A DNA stretch of 64,000 nucleotides, taken from the NCBI RefSeq assembly GCF_005116675.2, contig NZ_CP050699.1:3743001-3807000 (forward strand). Direction: 5' to 3'. The notes beneath the pieces were generated by a model. That model saw only the letters and a program-made list of their open reading frames with translations, was not told the DNA's origin and did not search any database. This document shows, in pieces, positions 27,269 to 36,582 of the stretch. Positions within the stretch are counted from its first letter, which is position 1, and each line of letters opens with the position of its first letter. This DNA comes from Desulfosediminicola ganghwensis (lineage in GTDB: Bacteria; Desulfobacterota; Desulfobulbia; Desulfobulbales; Desulfocapsaceae). Position numbers and translations under genes: made by a program.

Positions 27269-28098
27269 CACACTCCGGCCCAACGCACCAGTAGATATTT
27301 ACACATCGCCCAAACCATATATGGCGAAGGATGCTTCCTGTAAAGAATCACCTCACTCTGTGCTGCAATCTTTCGTAACAGCCAGGAAACTTCGCTGCGT
27401 TTTTTCTGCCACCCCCTTGCATGATAGGCTATCAGGTGCGGATCAAAGAGAAGACTCCAGCCTCTTTCCCTCAACCGGAGTGATAACTCTATATCTTCCT
27501 TATAAAGAAAAAAATCAGGATCGAATACCAGACCATTATCAGCTTCTAAAGCCGTTCTTCGACAGGCAAACACCGCACCGCAAACCGCAGGCAGATATTG
27601 TCTGGATCTTTTTACATCAGCCACCCGCCGTCCCTGATCCCGATCATACCAGCGGCCATACCAGCTTCGAAAAACACCTGTCGAATCTAAATACTGAGAA
27701 GGCCTTCGCCTATTGGCATCAAATCCAACCAGCATACCCGATACCACGGCCGACGAAAGATCAGCAGCCATACCTTTCTGAAGTTTTCTGCAGTAATCAT
27801 AGGGTAATACAACATCAGGGTTGAGAAAGATCACGATCTCAGACTGAGACGTAAGCGCCTTATACCCCATGTTATTCGCACGTGCATATCCGATATTATC
27901 AATCTTGATCAGGCGAAAGGGATACCGCTTCTGAAGCCTGTTCAGATATCGTGTATCGGTCGACCCGCTATCGACAATCACCTGCTCTAAAGAAACCTCA
28001 ACCTGTTGCCGCAATGCTTCAAGACATAACGGCAGCATGACTTGCGAATTATGACTGACGATTACTACAGATACTTCGGGTTTCTTCTTATGCGCCAT
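27268..28098 (-). CDS. GT2 glycosyltransferase
   Basis: A 276-residue family 2 glycosyltransferase. N-terminal SVVIVSHNSQVMLPLCLEAL and DSGSTDTRYL, NPDVVLPYDY as the metal-site region and LYKEDIELSLRLRERGW as the acceptor/base motif place it near the rhamnosyltransferase-like WbbL group. GAG lies just before the ATG. It is translationally coupled to the next glycosyltransferase by a one-base stop/start overlap. Confidence 0.85.
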   Translation of the reverse strand: MAHKKKPEVSVVIVSHNSQVMLPLCLEALRQQVEVSLEQVIVDSGSTDTRYLNRLQKRYPFRLIKIDNIGYARANNMGYKALTSQSEIVIFLNPDVVLPYDYCRKLQKGMAADLSSAVVSGMLVGFDANRRRPSQYLDSTGVFRSWYGRWYDRDQGRRVADVKRSRQYLPAVCGAVFACRRTALEADNGLVFDPDFFLYKEDIELSLRLRERGWSLLFDPHLIAYHARGWQKKRSEVSWLLRKIAAQSEVILYRKHPSPYMVWAMCKYLLVRWAGV

Positions 28099-28149
28099 AT
28101 CTCACCAATACTCGTGACTGGATCGTGAGAAATTCACGACACTTTTGTG

Positions 28150-29193
28150 CTACAGAAACCATTTGCTATATGTGTGGAGTAGCCTGTTTCCCTTGCCCTG
28201 GGCGGAACGCCTTGAGATTATCGATTGCACAGCCTCCCGCTCACTTGCGATCAACGCTCCGCCAAAATCCTCAACAGATAGAAGATTCCTCAAGTACAGT
28301 TGTTCTCTCTTGCGTTTCATATCAGTCAACTGCAAAAGCGCACCTGCCACACCTTTTAGATAGGCCTTTAATTGCCTTTTCTTTATAACAAAGCACAACC
28401 ACATAATTTGATAGAATAAAATTGCAGGTAAAAAGCGCCAAAGCAGTGAAATCGGATAATTTTTTACCAGGACGTTGATATTATTCCTGGTCGAAAGACG
28501 GATAGTAAACGGATTAATCTTAGAGCCGCTGGAAGCGCTACCGATATGGTAGACGACCGCCTGGGAGAGGAATCGGCACTTTAAACCTGCACGGGCTGCT
28601 CGCATATTGAGATCAACATCTTCGAGGTAAGCGAAAAAATCTTCGTCGAATAGCCCAACCTTATCGAAAAAACGACGGTTATACAGTGCGGCCCCGGCAC
28701 ATGCACCAAAGACATCTCTATCTTCGGCGAATTGGCCCTTATCCTCCTCCAGGGTGCCAACCTTATAACCCGCCCCCCCGCGAAGCACAGCATCACCTGC
28801 CCCGTCCAGGACCTGGCGCTGGTGATAGCTCATCATTTTCAGGCTGAAAAAATCATATCCAGGATATTGCTGAATAGCTCGCCCGAGGACTTCGATACAG
28901 TCCCTGGCGATCTCAGTATCATTATTTAAAAGGAGATACCAATCAGTCTCCCCTGCCTTGATACCAGCATTTACTGCAGCACTGAACCCCTGGTTTTGCT
29001 CAAAACGTATCAGCCGCACCCAGGGATGATACTCTCTCAAAAAACCCTCTGTATCATCGCACGAACCGTTATCAACCACAGTTACACTAAAAGCACTACA
29101 GGACTGTTCTTTGAGTGAACGAAGGCAGCCTGCCAGATAATTCCTGCCATTCCAGCTGGGAATGATAACTTCGATAATAGGTTTTTCGCGCAT
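28150..29193 (-). CDS. GT2 glycosyltransferase with C-terminal membrane-associated segment
   Basis: Family 2 glycosyltransferase of 347 residues. VIIPSWNGRNYLAGCLRSL opens the GT-A domain, VVDNGSCDDTE and LLNNDTEIARD mark the nucleotide and metal sites, and FAYLEDVDLNMRAARAG is the base motif. A hydrophobic helix (LWRFLPAILFYQIMWLCF) near 255-275 suggests membrane attachment. The ATG at 29193 has GAGG seven bases upstream, so I prefer it to a TTG at 29211. Followed by another glycosyltransferase 51 bp downstream. Confidence 0.86.
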   Translation of the reverse strand: MREKPIIEVIIPSWNGRNYLAGCLRSLKEQSCSAFSVTVVDNGSCDDTEGFLREYHPWVRLIRFEQNQGFSAAVNAGIKAGETDWYLLLNNDTEIARDCIEVLGRAIQQYPGYDFFSLKMMSYHQRQVLDGAGDAVLRGGAGYKVGTLEEDKGQFAEDRDVFGACAGAALYNRRFFDKVGLFDEDFFAYLEDVDLNMRAARAGLKCRFLSQAVVYHIGSASSGSKINPFTIRLSTRNNINVLVKNYPISLLWRFLPAILFYQIMWLCFVIKKRQLKAYLKGVAGALLQLTDMKRKREQLYLRNLLSVEDFGGALIASEREAVQSIISRRSAQGKGNRLLHTYSKWFL

Positions 29194-29223
29194 GTATTCC
29201 TCTATCCTCAAGCGAGCAGTTTG

Positions 29224-30189
29224 TCAGTTGACTCTGGCCGCTCTTCTTTTACTGCCAATGATCCTGCGGACATGATAAACCGGCTTATTCTGTGCCTCAT
29301 GATAGGTTCGGGCCTGTAACTCGGCCAGAAGCCCCATGGTGATAAATTGAAAACCGATGAAAATCAGCATAACTGCAAGGAGCAGCAACGGACGATCTCC
29401 CAGGGGAATACCAAACAGCTGCCGTTGTATTGTCATAATCGTTGCTATTATAAATCCTATTCCGCCGGTCATCACTCCCATAAGACCGAACACCTGGATC
29501 GGTCTGGTGGCATAGCACAGCAGGAATTTAACTGTGAGCAAGTCGAGAACCACACGCAGGGTACGTGATATTCCATACTTGGTAGCACCAAACCTTCTTG
29601 GTCTGTGATTAACCTTAACTTCAGTGATATCAATCCCCATACCACTTGCAATTGCAGGAATAAACCTGTGCATTTCCCCATAGAGTTTGACGCACTTGAT
29701 CACTTCTCTGCGAAATGCCTTCAGGGTACAGCCATAATCGTGCAAACTGACTCCAGTCGTAATTGAAATCAGCTTATTGGCAATCATCGAAGGCAGTTTT
29801 CTATTTATGAAGGCATCCTTGCGATCATGACGCCAGCCTGTTACCACATCATAGCCCTCTCGTATTTTGTCGAGCATCATCGGGATATCTTTCGGATCAT
29901 TCTGCAGGTCACCGTCCAGGGTAATGATCACATCTCCAAGCGCGTAATCAAATCCGGCTGCCATTGCCGCAGTCTGACCAAAATTTTTCCTGAAGGTTAC
30001 AACTGTCACGGTATCGTCTACAGCCTGTATTTCTTCCAGCAACTCGATACTCCTGTCCGTACTGCCATCATCGATGAAGAGAATCTCATGTTCCTCAGGG
30101 AGCTTATTCAGTACCTGCTTTAACTCATTATAGAGCAACGGTATGTTCTCTTCCTCATTAAGAATAGGAATCACGACGGAAAGTAGCAC
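29224..30189 (-). CDS. polyprenyl-phosphate glycosyltransferase (DPM1/ArnC/GtrB type)
   Basis: A 321-residue GT2 enzyme with two C-terminal membrane helices (about 232-256 and 267-290). SVVIPILNEEENIPLLY, FIDDGSTDRSIE, ITLDGDLQNDPKD and GTxR-like PRRFGATKYG are the motifs of dolichol- and undecaprenyl-phosphate sugar synthases. It would load a single sugar onto undecaprenyl phosphate as a periplasmic donor. The adjacent UPF0104 membrane protein may be a partner. GTG start behind GGAGAGG. A second enzyme of this type lies at 52.8 kb, so the locus has two lipid-linked donor routes. Confidence 0.9.
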   Translation of the reverse strand: MLLSVVIPILNEEENIPLLYNELKQVLNKLPEEHEILFIDDGSTDRSIELLEEIQAVDDTVTVVTFRKNFGQTAAMAAGFDYALGDVIITLDGDLQNDPKDIPMMLDKIREGYDVVTGWRHDRKDAFINRKLPSMIANKLISITTGVSLHDYGCTLKAFRREVIKCVKLYGEMHRFIPAIASGMGIDITEVKVNHRPRRFGATKYGISRTLRVVLDLLTVKFLLCYATRPIQVFGLMGVMTGGIGFIIATIMTIQRQLFGIPLGDRPLLLLAVMLIFIGFQFITMGLLAELQARTYHEAQNKPVYHVRRIIGSKRRAARVN

Positions 30190-30444
30190 AGCCTCTCCTT
30201 ATAGGTACAAGGGGCACATTCCTCTGTGCAGAAAACACCTTTTATTTGCTTGCGTATTGACCATTTTCTGTGAAAAAACTCTCTTTTACCCGAACAAACC
30301 GACAACGGCTTTGAGACCATGGCAAAACAGAAGGAGCACCTAATAAAAGTCAGGCATTATTTTATTTTTACCTGTACGAATGACAACAATCAAATATCAG
30401 ACCAAAAGTTTGCACATGCTCAGTTTGCAGTTTCCGGCTCAATC
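30190..30444. other. intergenic, minus-strand operon
   Basis: A gap of 255 bp between the polyprenyl-phosphate glycosyltransferase and the UPF0104 gene, both minus strand. No credible gene or hairpin seen. A promoter for the downstream glycosyltransferases could lie here. Confidence 0.3.
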
Positions 30445-31608
30445 TCACAATGGACAGTCAACCGAATCTGTTGTTTTTTCTATTAACTGTTCGGAATATA
30501 GTGCGTTTTTCAACGGACTAACCAATTTTCCAGGCTTTTTCTTATCACCGCCTGCAAAGGTGAAGTAAAAAATCATTCCCACAATTCCAAGCAGGAACAT
30601 CTTAAATCTCAGCAGCAATCCCATAACCAGTGATTCTGCGGGAGGCACTCCGGCGATCATAAAAAAGATCACAAATACAGATTCGAAGTAACCGAGATTA
30701 CCGAGAATAGTGACAGGCAAATGTGCAAAAAACAGCGCCGCGGGAACCAGTATAGCTACGAGTAATAACTCCACATGAACCCCGAATGCCTTGAATGAAA
30801 AATAGACATTGAGTATGGCAATCACATAGAACATCAGGGTTAAAGTGATGAGCTTGAATAGAAATGTCTTGTCCTTTGACATTGTCTGCCATGCGAGGTG
30901 CAGACGATGACGTACTTTATCTGTTTTGGCAGCAACAAACCGGATAACGTCTTCGAGTCGTGTCGCCATCCTGGCCACCCTGGCCATCTTCAGTCCATTC
31001 AGCCAGAGGATGATATTGCTTGTGAGCACGTTACCGACCCGCAACATCCTATCTGTTATCGATGGTACGAAAATAAGTACTGAAATCACTACCAGGCCGG
31101 CAAACCCACTCAAGGATGTAACAAATACAGTTGGATTCTGATAAAGCGCAGGTCGTAATAATGGCATCATCAATACCAGCAGCAGGAGAAAAATAAGTCC
31201 GGAAAACCGCTCTATAAAAACTGAAATTGCCGAATAGACCTGATCATTAATCTCATTGCCTCCGTAATAGGCCCGTACGACATCACCACCGACGGTGGAA
31301 GGAAGAATATTTGAAAAAAAATAGCCAATGCAATAAATCTGCAACAGCCTGGCAAATGAAACGCGTTTATCACCATGCACCAGAATCAAGCGCCACTTCA
31401 GGCAGGATGCTGTCAAAACAGCAGGCCCCATCAGTAAGGACAATAGAAAATAGCCCCAGTGGATCTGCCTCAACACGTCTGCTAACTCACTTCCCCGAAC
31501 AAAGGAAAAGAGAAGCACGAAGAAGAGAATACTAAAGGCAAATTTTATCAGGATCGTTCCACGAACTCGCACTCTGGACAGCCTATGTACTCCTGCTTGA
31601 TTGCACAA
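30445..31608 (-). CDS. UPF0104 / lysylphosphatidylglycerol synthase TM-domain family membrane protein
   Basis: Polytopic inner-membrane protein of about 387 residues with seven to eight hydrophobic helices. LPSTVGGDVVRAYYG near 120 and HLPVTILGNLGYFE near 300 are family-typical loops. Members (AglD/MprF-TM-like) occur in glycan and lipid loci, and some are suspected lipid or lipid-sugar flippases. Beside a GtrB-like enzyme, a role in moving a lipid-linked sugar across the membrane is plausible but unproven. The start is uncertain: the frame begins with a TTG at 31608 and no in-frame ATG exists near the N-terminus. Confidence 0.82.
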   Translation of the reverse strand: MCNQAGVHRLSRVRVRGTILIKFAFSILFFVLLFSFVRGSELADVLRQIHWGYFLLSLLMGPAVLTASCLKWRLILVHGDKRVSFARLLQIYCIGYFFSNILPSTVGGDVVRAYYGGNEINDQVYSAISVFIERFSGLIFLLLLVLMMPLLRPALYQNPTVFVTSLSGFAGLVVISVLIFVPSITDRMLRVGNVLTSNIILWLNGLKMARVARMATRLEDVIRFVAAKTDKVRHRLHLAWQTMSKDKTFLFKLITLTLMFYVIAILNVYFSFKAFGVHVELLLVAILVPAALFFAHLPVTILGNLGYFESVFVIFFMIAGVPPAESLVMGLLLRFKMFLLGIVGMIFYFTFAGGDKKKPGKLVSPLKNALYSEQLIEKTTDSVDCPL

Positions 31609-31766
31609 AGGGATAGCGAAAACAACGTCTGCAATTCAAAACAATCACCACATATTTTAGCTAATTTATTGCCTGCATATCATTACACTACCAATTCCGG
31701 CAGCCACTAATAGTCTTTGTTAAGAGACTTAACCCGGCACCAGCGTACGCCACAACAGGGTTATCG

Positions 31767-32009
31767 TTATCGGACCAATATCTTACGCAACCGGCTATGC
31801 ACACCTACGACAAAACGTTCATGGCGAACCATAAACCAGAACATCATGCCGGAAAAATAGTGCAGATAGATAAACATTATCAGGCAACGGGGACCAGGCC
31901 CTCCCCTGAAGCTTCCCAGTGGAATTAATTTTGACAAAATGAAGGTCCTACACACCCTAAGACTTTCGTTACCTGTCAAATCATAGTTATTATTTAATAT
32001 CCGTTTCAT
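31767..32009 (-). CDS. small protein of unknown function after the HAD gene
   Basis: An 80-residue frame starting at an ATG directly after the stop of the HAD-protein gene (an in-frame ATG at 32030 overlaps that gene). It contains a hydrophobic helix (CLIMFIYLHYFSGMMFWFMV), then a basic C-terminus (HSRLRKILVR). The Gly/Pro-rich GSFRGGPGPR stands just before the helix. I recognise no family. It may be a real small membrane protein, or the decayed tail of a longer glycan gene. Confidence 0.4.
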   Translation of the reverse strand: MKRILNNNYDLTGNESLRVCRTFILSKLIPLGSFRGGPGPRCLIMFIYLHYFSGMMFWFMVRHERFVVGVHSRLRKILVR

Positions 32010-32010
32010 A

Positions 32011-34068
32011 TTATTCACATATCCTGTCATGGATGTGACGCATAAATAGCCTCACCCGTAGAAGTGGATTGTATTTCAAATGAAATAGCGGATAATCCCA
32101 GAGAGTTCTGTTTCTCCTAGCTTTACCTGTGAGTTCCGGCGTGTGCTTACCGTGGAAATCGTCCAGATGATACTTATGTCTGATCTTAGCTATCTCACAA
32201 CTCTTGGGAAAAGCTAGCTTACTGACCATGAGATAATTCAGCCAGGGTTTGTAATCACTCATATTATAACCGAGGATAGCTGAAGCGGCACCATACCTGG
32301 GTGCGGCATCGATGAGACCTCGCTGGAGCGGCGCAAAATACTTATCCTGCTTTTGCTCTGCCCTACCGATATCGTCATCTTCTTGCCTGAACTCCAGTTC
32401 ATAGCCATTCTCAGTGAGTTTATAACCGTTAAGGGTCGGATGAGGTGCTCTGCATGCTTCCTCAAAAAGATCCCGTGCGTACAATACAGTTGACCCTGCT
32501 ATATCAAATTTAAATTTATCGTAGATAACCCCTTCGAGCATATTATTTTGATCACTCGGAAACTCAATACCACGTGTCGCACCCAGCAAGAATCCAAACA
32601 ATCGGGGTTTATCACTTCGATGGCAGACAGCTTCATAGAGGAAACGCTGAATAGTACCAAGCCAGCCGATATCGACCAATGCGATATTGTTATGTTCAAA
32701 AAATCCTACATCTTCAAAATACCGTAGCATTGCCTGACCGCTACTTCGCGTCTGTCCTTTAACTTCAGCCTGAAATTCCGCATCTTCGAGCATTTTAAAA
32801 AATCTTTGCTCAATCTCAGGGTCATATCCGCTGTGTTGAAAGCTGAGGCAATCATCTGGTTGTAAATTGTATCTTTCCAGATGTGGAAGAAAACCTTCTC
32901 CTTTCAGCTTAAAAATTCGGCAAATATCATTGAAGTCTCTGTTGCCTTTGGGAAGAAATGCGATCCTGGCATTGGTTTTAGTAAGGCCCTGATTCGAACA
33001 ACTGGCGCTTGCCAAAGCCATCCTGCTCACATAGAGATACTCTATCTCGGGCAAACCTCCCTGTGGATAGAGTGAGGGAATTGCCTTCTCCCAAAACTTT
33101 TTAAAAGTATACCCCTCCCGCGAGAGGAAAAAGATTTTTGTTATCGACTGTTCGAGACATCGCTCAGCAATGTGCTGCAGAAAGCCACCAATAATCGGTG
33201 CCAGAAAACTATAACCTTCGCGATATAGAGCTGGTTGCTCTCTGTTTTCCCCTTCATGGGGCAGCATGAGCTGTTGAAGTGCCCGGCCTCTCCAAAACGG
33301 CATTCCCTTGCTGTAGTTGATGTACCGCTTAACAATCGATTTTCTACGTCGCTCAGCGGCATCCTTGAGCACCATAGCTTCTATGCCAAATTCTGTAGGC
33401 CGCAATCCATCCGAGATAGGATTATCACCGACATGAAGCCATCCGGTCCTGTCTAATTCAAATTTGTCTGCAATATATTGATAGGCTTTACCAGAGGCCT
33501 TGCCCAGAAAAGTATCGGCAGAGGATATCACCTCTTCAACAGAATCAAGAAACCCCGCTCTCCTGACAAGAGTTTTGAGATGCTCAGAAGGGAGATAAAT
33601 ATCCGAAACTACCAACACCCTTTTGCCCTCTGCAGCAAGCTCACGAAGCCAGTTCACTATCTCCATTCTCGGGATAATCATCTGCTGCTCCATACCTAAC
33701 TCGAACCGGGTAACCCGCGCCAGCAGGTCATCTGTCTGGCTTTCACCAGTTACGCTTTGCAACAACTCAGACATAAACTTCGGATAACAGGCTTCCTGGT
33801 CATCAAAGCATTTGCCGGTTTCTTGCCGGTGCCTGCTTTCTATCATGTCACGAAGTTGTTGAACTTCCCTGGCGGTTATTCTTATGCCCAACGAGAGGGC
33901 GAGCTCAGATATATACCTGGCAACCGGCTTCTTCACTAGATCAGGGTCATGGAGCCGACGAATGACCAGGGTGTCAAAAAGGTCAAAAGAGACAACCTTC
34001 AAGTGAGGCTGCCTTTTGTGGCCATCTTTCAATAAGGCTGAAAGTGAATAATATTCGTTGAAACCCAT
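32011..34068 (-). CDS. large HAD-superfamily protein of polysaccharide loci
   Basis: A 685-residue cytoplasmic protein. The N-terminal HAD domain (about 22-240) shows motif I DLFDTL with Asp29, motif II VVSDIYLP and motif III/IV HVGDNPISD, so a phosphohydrolase or phosphotransferase activity is expected. Residues 270-685 form a second large domain that I cannot assign; related long HAD proteins occur in O-antigen and capsule clusters. It is coded in the minus-strand glycan operon between a GT2 gene and the UPF0104 gene. It may dephosphorylate a sugar precursor or handle a glycerol-phosphate-type substituent (inference). Confidence 0.7.
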   Translation of the reverse strand: MGFNEYYSLSALLKDGHKRQPHLKVVSFDLFDTLVIRRLHDPDLVKKPVARYISELALSLGIRITAREVQQLRDMIESRHRQETGKCFDDQEACYPKFMSELLQSVTGESQTDDLLARVTRFELGMEQQMIIPRMEIVNWLRELAAEGKRVLVVSDIYLPSEHLKTLVRRAGFLDSVEEVISSADTFLGKASGKAYQYIADKFELDRTGWLHVGDNPISDGLRPTEFGIEAMVLKDAAERRRKSIVKRYINYSKGMPFWRGRALQQLMLPHEGENREQPALYREGYSFLAPIIGGFLQHIAERCLEQSITKIFFLSREGYTFKKFWEKAIPSLYPQGGLPEIEYLYVSRMALASASCSNQGLTKTNARIAFLPKGNRDFNDICRIFKLKGEGFLPHLERYNLQPDDCLSFQHSGYDPEIEQRFFKMLEDAEFQAEVKGQTRSSGQAMLRYFEDVGFFEHNNIALVDIGWLGTIQRFLYEAVCHRSDKPRLFGFLLGATRGIEFPSDQNNMLEGVIYDKFKFDIAGSTVLYARDLFEEACRAPHPTLNGYKLTENGYELEFRQEDDDIGRAEQKQDKYFAPLQRGLIDAAPRYGAASAILGYNMSDYKPWLNYLMVSKLAFPKSCEIAKIRHKYHLDDFHGKHTPELTGKARRNRTLWDYPLFHLKYNPLLRVRLFMRHIHDRICE

Positions 34069-34106
34069 TCGGTCACGAGTGAGTTGAAGGTTATTATTTA
34101 ACCACT

Positions 34107-35033
34107 TTATCCTTGAGCGAAATGAACTTTTTTCTGCAACCAGATACTCAAACTATTGCACAACGCCTTAGCTGCGGGCCTCACACCTCTGTTTACACGA
34201 TCGGGCTGTAAAACGGTTTTGACCTGCTGCAATTCCTGCTCTAACTCCATCAACCTGCTAGCTCCTGCCTCTGCGTATTTTCTCTCTTCTCGTGGTAACC
34301 TGGCCAGCATATATTTCAAGATCACTTGTTTGTCCTGCTCTCTGCCTGTAATGGCAGCTTCCCCCAGGGTGTTCTTTGAATGAATACGATAATAGAGCAG
34401 GCGTTCGTTATGGAGATAACTCACACCTTTTGGGTATGCCATCATCATTCTAAAGATGAAATCATAATCGTGCAGGTACCTTAACGAGGTAAATAATCCG
34501 ACCTCTTGCTGAGCTTTTGTGGTCATGAAGAGGTTTGATGTAGTGACCAGGAGATTCCCTTTAAGAAACGAGGCGTAGAGATCATTGCTGTCGAAAAAGG
34601 TTTGTCGATTCTTTCTGTGCCAGATGTTCCAGCCGAAATCAAATTCTGTAAACTCTATACTCGTATCAGAAACAGGAATAACGTCAGTGAAAATACATGC
34701 TGCATCACTCTCTTTTTGATGAGCCAATAATTTTTCCAGCCTGTTTTGAGCATATACATCGTCCGAATTCAAAATGGAGATATACTCGCCTTTCGCCAAC
34801 CCCATGCCGCGGTTTAGCGTATTATAGGCATCTCTATTTTCCTGAAAGAGATATGTGAGACGTTTATCGTCATAACTTTGTACGATCTCCCCTGTTCGAT
34901 CTGTTGAACCATCATCAATGACAATTAATTCCAGGTCGGCAAAAGTTTGCTGCAGAACGCTTTCCACCGCTGCACCAATATACCTCTCATGGTTATATGC
35001 AGGAATGACCACTGAAATAAGAGGTGTCACCAT
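34107..35033 (-). CDS. GT2 glycosyltransferase
   Basis: First gene of the minus-strand glycan operon, 308 residues. VVIPAYNHERYIGAAVESVL, VIDDGSTDRTGEI and ILNSDDVYAQNRL give a standard GT2 GT-A domain, with LHDYDFIFRMM as the probable base/acceptor motif. The C-terminal 60 residues include an amphipathic helix and a basic end. Transcribed away from wzm across a 730-bp divergent region. Confidence 0.86.
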   Translation of the reverse strand: MVTPLISVVIPAYNHERYIGAAVESVLQQTFADLELIVIDDGSTDRTGEIVQSYDDKRLTYLFQENRDAYNTLNRGMGLAKGEYISILNSDDVYAQNRLEKLLAHQKESDAACIFTDVIPVSDTSIEFTEFDFGWNIWHRKNRQTFFDSNDLYASFLKGNLLVTTSNLFMTTKAQQEVGLFTSLRYLHDYDFIFRMMMAYPKGVSYLHNERLLYYRIHSKNTLGEAAITGREQDKQVILKYMLARLPREERKYAEAGASRLMELEQELQQVKTVLQPDRVNRGVRPAAKALCNSLSIWLQKKVHFAQG

Positions 35034-35763
35034 TTGCTCGAAAACTCTCTCCTGGTGTTGAATTTACAGGGGTGTCCGACAGCGAATTCCGGCAGAATGC
35101 CTGAAGGTCTTTATCCCTGATCGTGTGCAAATGCGAAGTTATCCTGTTGGAAAAAAAGGCTGGAATACTCTCAAAGTATGTCACAAAGAAAAGTGATTTT
35201 GAAGGGGAGGTACGAAAAAAAGCTCTGTAGTTTATGGCTCTTCAGCGCTGTTTGTCAGCTAAGTTAAACATGTATTTCATAAAACAACGGGTAATTACAG
35301 CAAATCTCAGACTTCCGTTAATATAAGTTGGATTTTCAGGCCATTCAGTATTAATTGAAAATTTTTCTTTCACACTTTTCAGCTTACAGCATATTACAAC
35401 CCGACTGTTTTTCTCTTTCTTATATATATCAGGGTATTTCAGCACTTTGCCCTCATCTTTACACTAAAAACTATCTGGGTTTCCCATGCATTCAGGAGAA
35501 TTAAACAAATCCCAAAAGATCCCTCATTCACCAAACGGGTTAGAGTCCCACAGTTGAGTCGCATCCTATCATGAGGTTGCTACTGAAAATTTGTATCAAT
35601 AGTATGAATTTCAGAGAAATATCTTTACCTGCACTGCTTTTATGGGTTAGGATTTATCCAGTCTACTGGTTCAGAATTGCCACACTGACCCGTTCAGGCA
35701 GTAACAATAACTCAATCTATAATTCGACTCACCATAGACTTACAGCTCGAACAAAGCGAACAT
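35034..35763. promoter_or_regulatory. divergent promoter region of the polysaccharide locus
   Basis: A 730-bp AT-rich stretch with no convincing gene between the GT2 gene (minus) and wzm (plus). It must hold promoters for both halves of the locus. The JUMPstart/ops core GGCGGTAGCGTG was looked for and not seen. Confidence 0.4.
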
Positions 35764-36582
35764 ATGCAACATTTTCCAATGACACCCAAAGAGATGGTCA
35801 TCAGCCCATGGCGTAACCGCTATCTGCTGAAAAAGGCCATTCAACGGGAAATAAACGGGCGATACAGAGGCTCCATTTTAGGAATACTCTGGTCATTCTT
35901 TACGCCCTTGCTCATGCTCAGCGTCTATACTTTTGTGTTCAGCGTGGTATTCAAGGCAAGATGGAGCGGCGGATCTGGTTCAAAAACAGAATTCGCCCTG
36001 ATACTTTTTTCAGGACTTATGGTGTTCAACCTCTTTGCAGAGTGCGTGAACCGAGCGCCCACGATGATTTTGGGACATAGCGATTATGTAAAACGGGTGA
36101 TTTATCCGCTTGAGATCCTGCCGTTGGTAACCATGGGTTCAGCAATATTTCAGACTACCATCAGCTTAGGTGTATGGTTATTGGCCTACGTTGTCCTTTT
36201 TGGTATCCCCCAAGTGACGGTATTTTTACTACCCCTGGTACTAATGCCACTGGTCTTTCTCACATTAGGAATATGCTGGTGGCTGGCGGCCCTGGGAGTA
36301 TATTTACGCGATGTATCACAAATCATAGGTATCATCACAACAGCAATGCTGTTTTTATCCCCGATTTTCTATTCAGCATCACGGTTGCCGGAAAACTATC
36401 AAAAGATTCTGAAACTGAACCCGCTGACCCTGATAATTGAACACACACGTGGCATCCTGCTTTGGGGGAGATTACCAGACTCAATCACTCTGATCATCCA
36501 ATATATCCTGACCATTTCAATCTGCTACATGGGATTTGCCTGGTTCCAGAAAACTCGAAAAGGGTTCGCCGATGTCCTGTGA
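35764..36582 (+). CDS. wzm: O-polysaccharide ABC transporter, permease
   Basis: ABC-2-type membrane subunit of 272 residues that exports lipid-linked polysaccharide across the inner membrane. Six helices are visible from about residue 50, and RYLLKKAIQREINGRYRGSILG with FTPLLMLSVYTFVF is the family N-terminus. The start may be the ATG at 35764 or the one 15 bp later (MTPKEMV). It overlaps wzt by 11 bp. Its presence shows the main polymer uses the ABC-transporter route rather than Wzx/Wzy. Confidence 0.94.
   Translation: MQHFPMTPKEMVISPWRNRYLLKKAIQREINGRYRGSILGILWSFFTPLLMLSVYTFVFSVVFKARWSGGSGSKTEFALILFSGLMVFNLFAECVNRAPTMILGHSDYVKRVIYPLEILPLVTMGSAIFQTTISLGVWLLAYVVLFGIPQVTVFLLPLVLMPLVFLTLGICWWLAALGVYLRDVSQIIGIITTAMLFLSPIFYSASRLPENYQKILKLNPLTLIIEHTRGILLWGRLPDSITLIIQYILTISICYMGFAWFQKTRKGFADVL

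Noticed and set aside
35242-35445. 67-codon minus-strand frame in the wzm divergent region
   Set aside because: AT-rich chance frame without ribosome site or similarity known to me.
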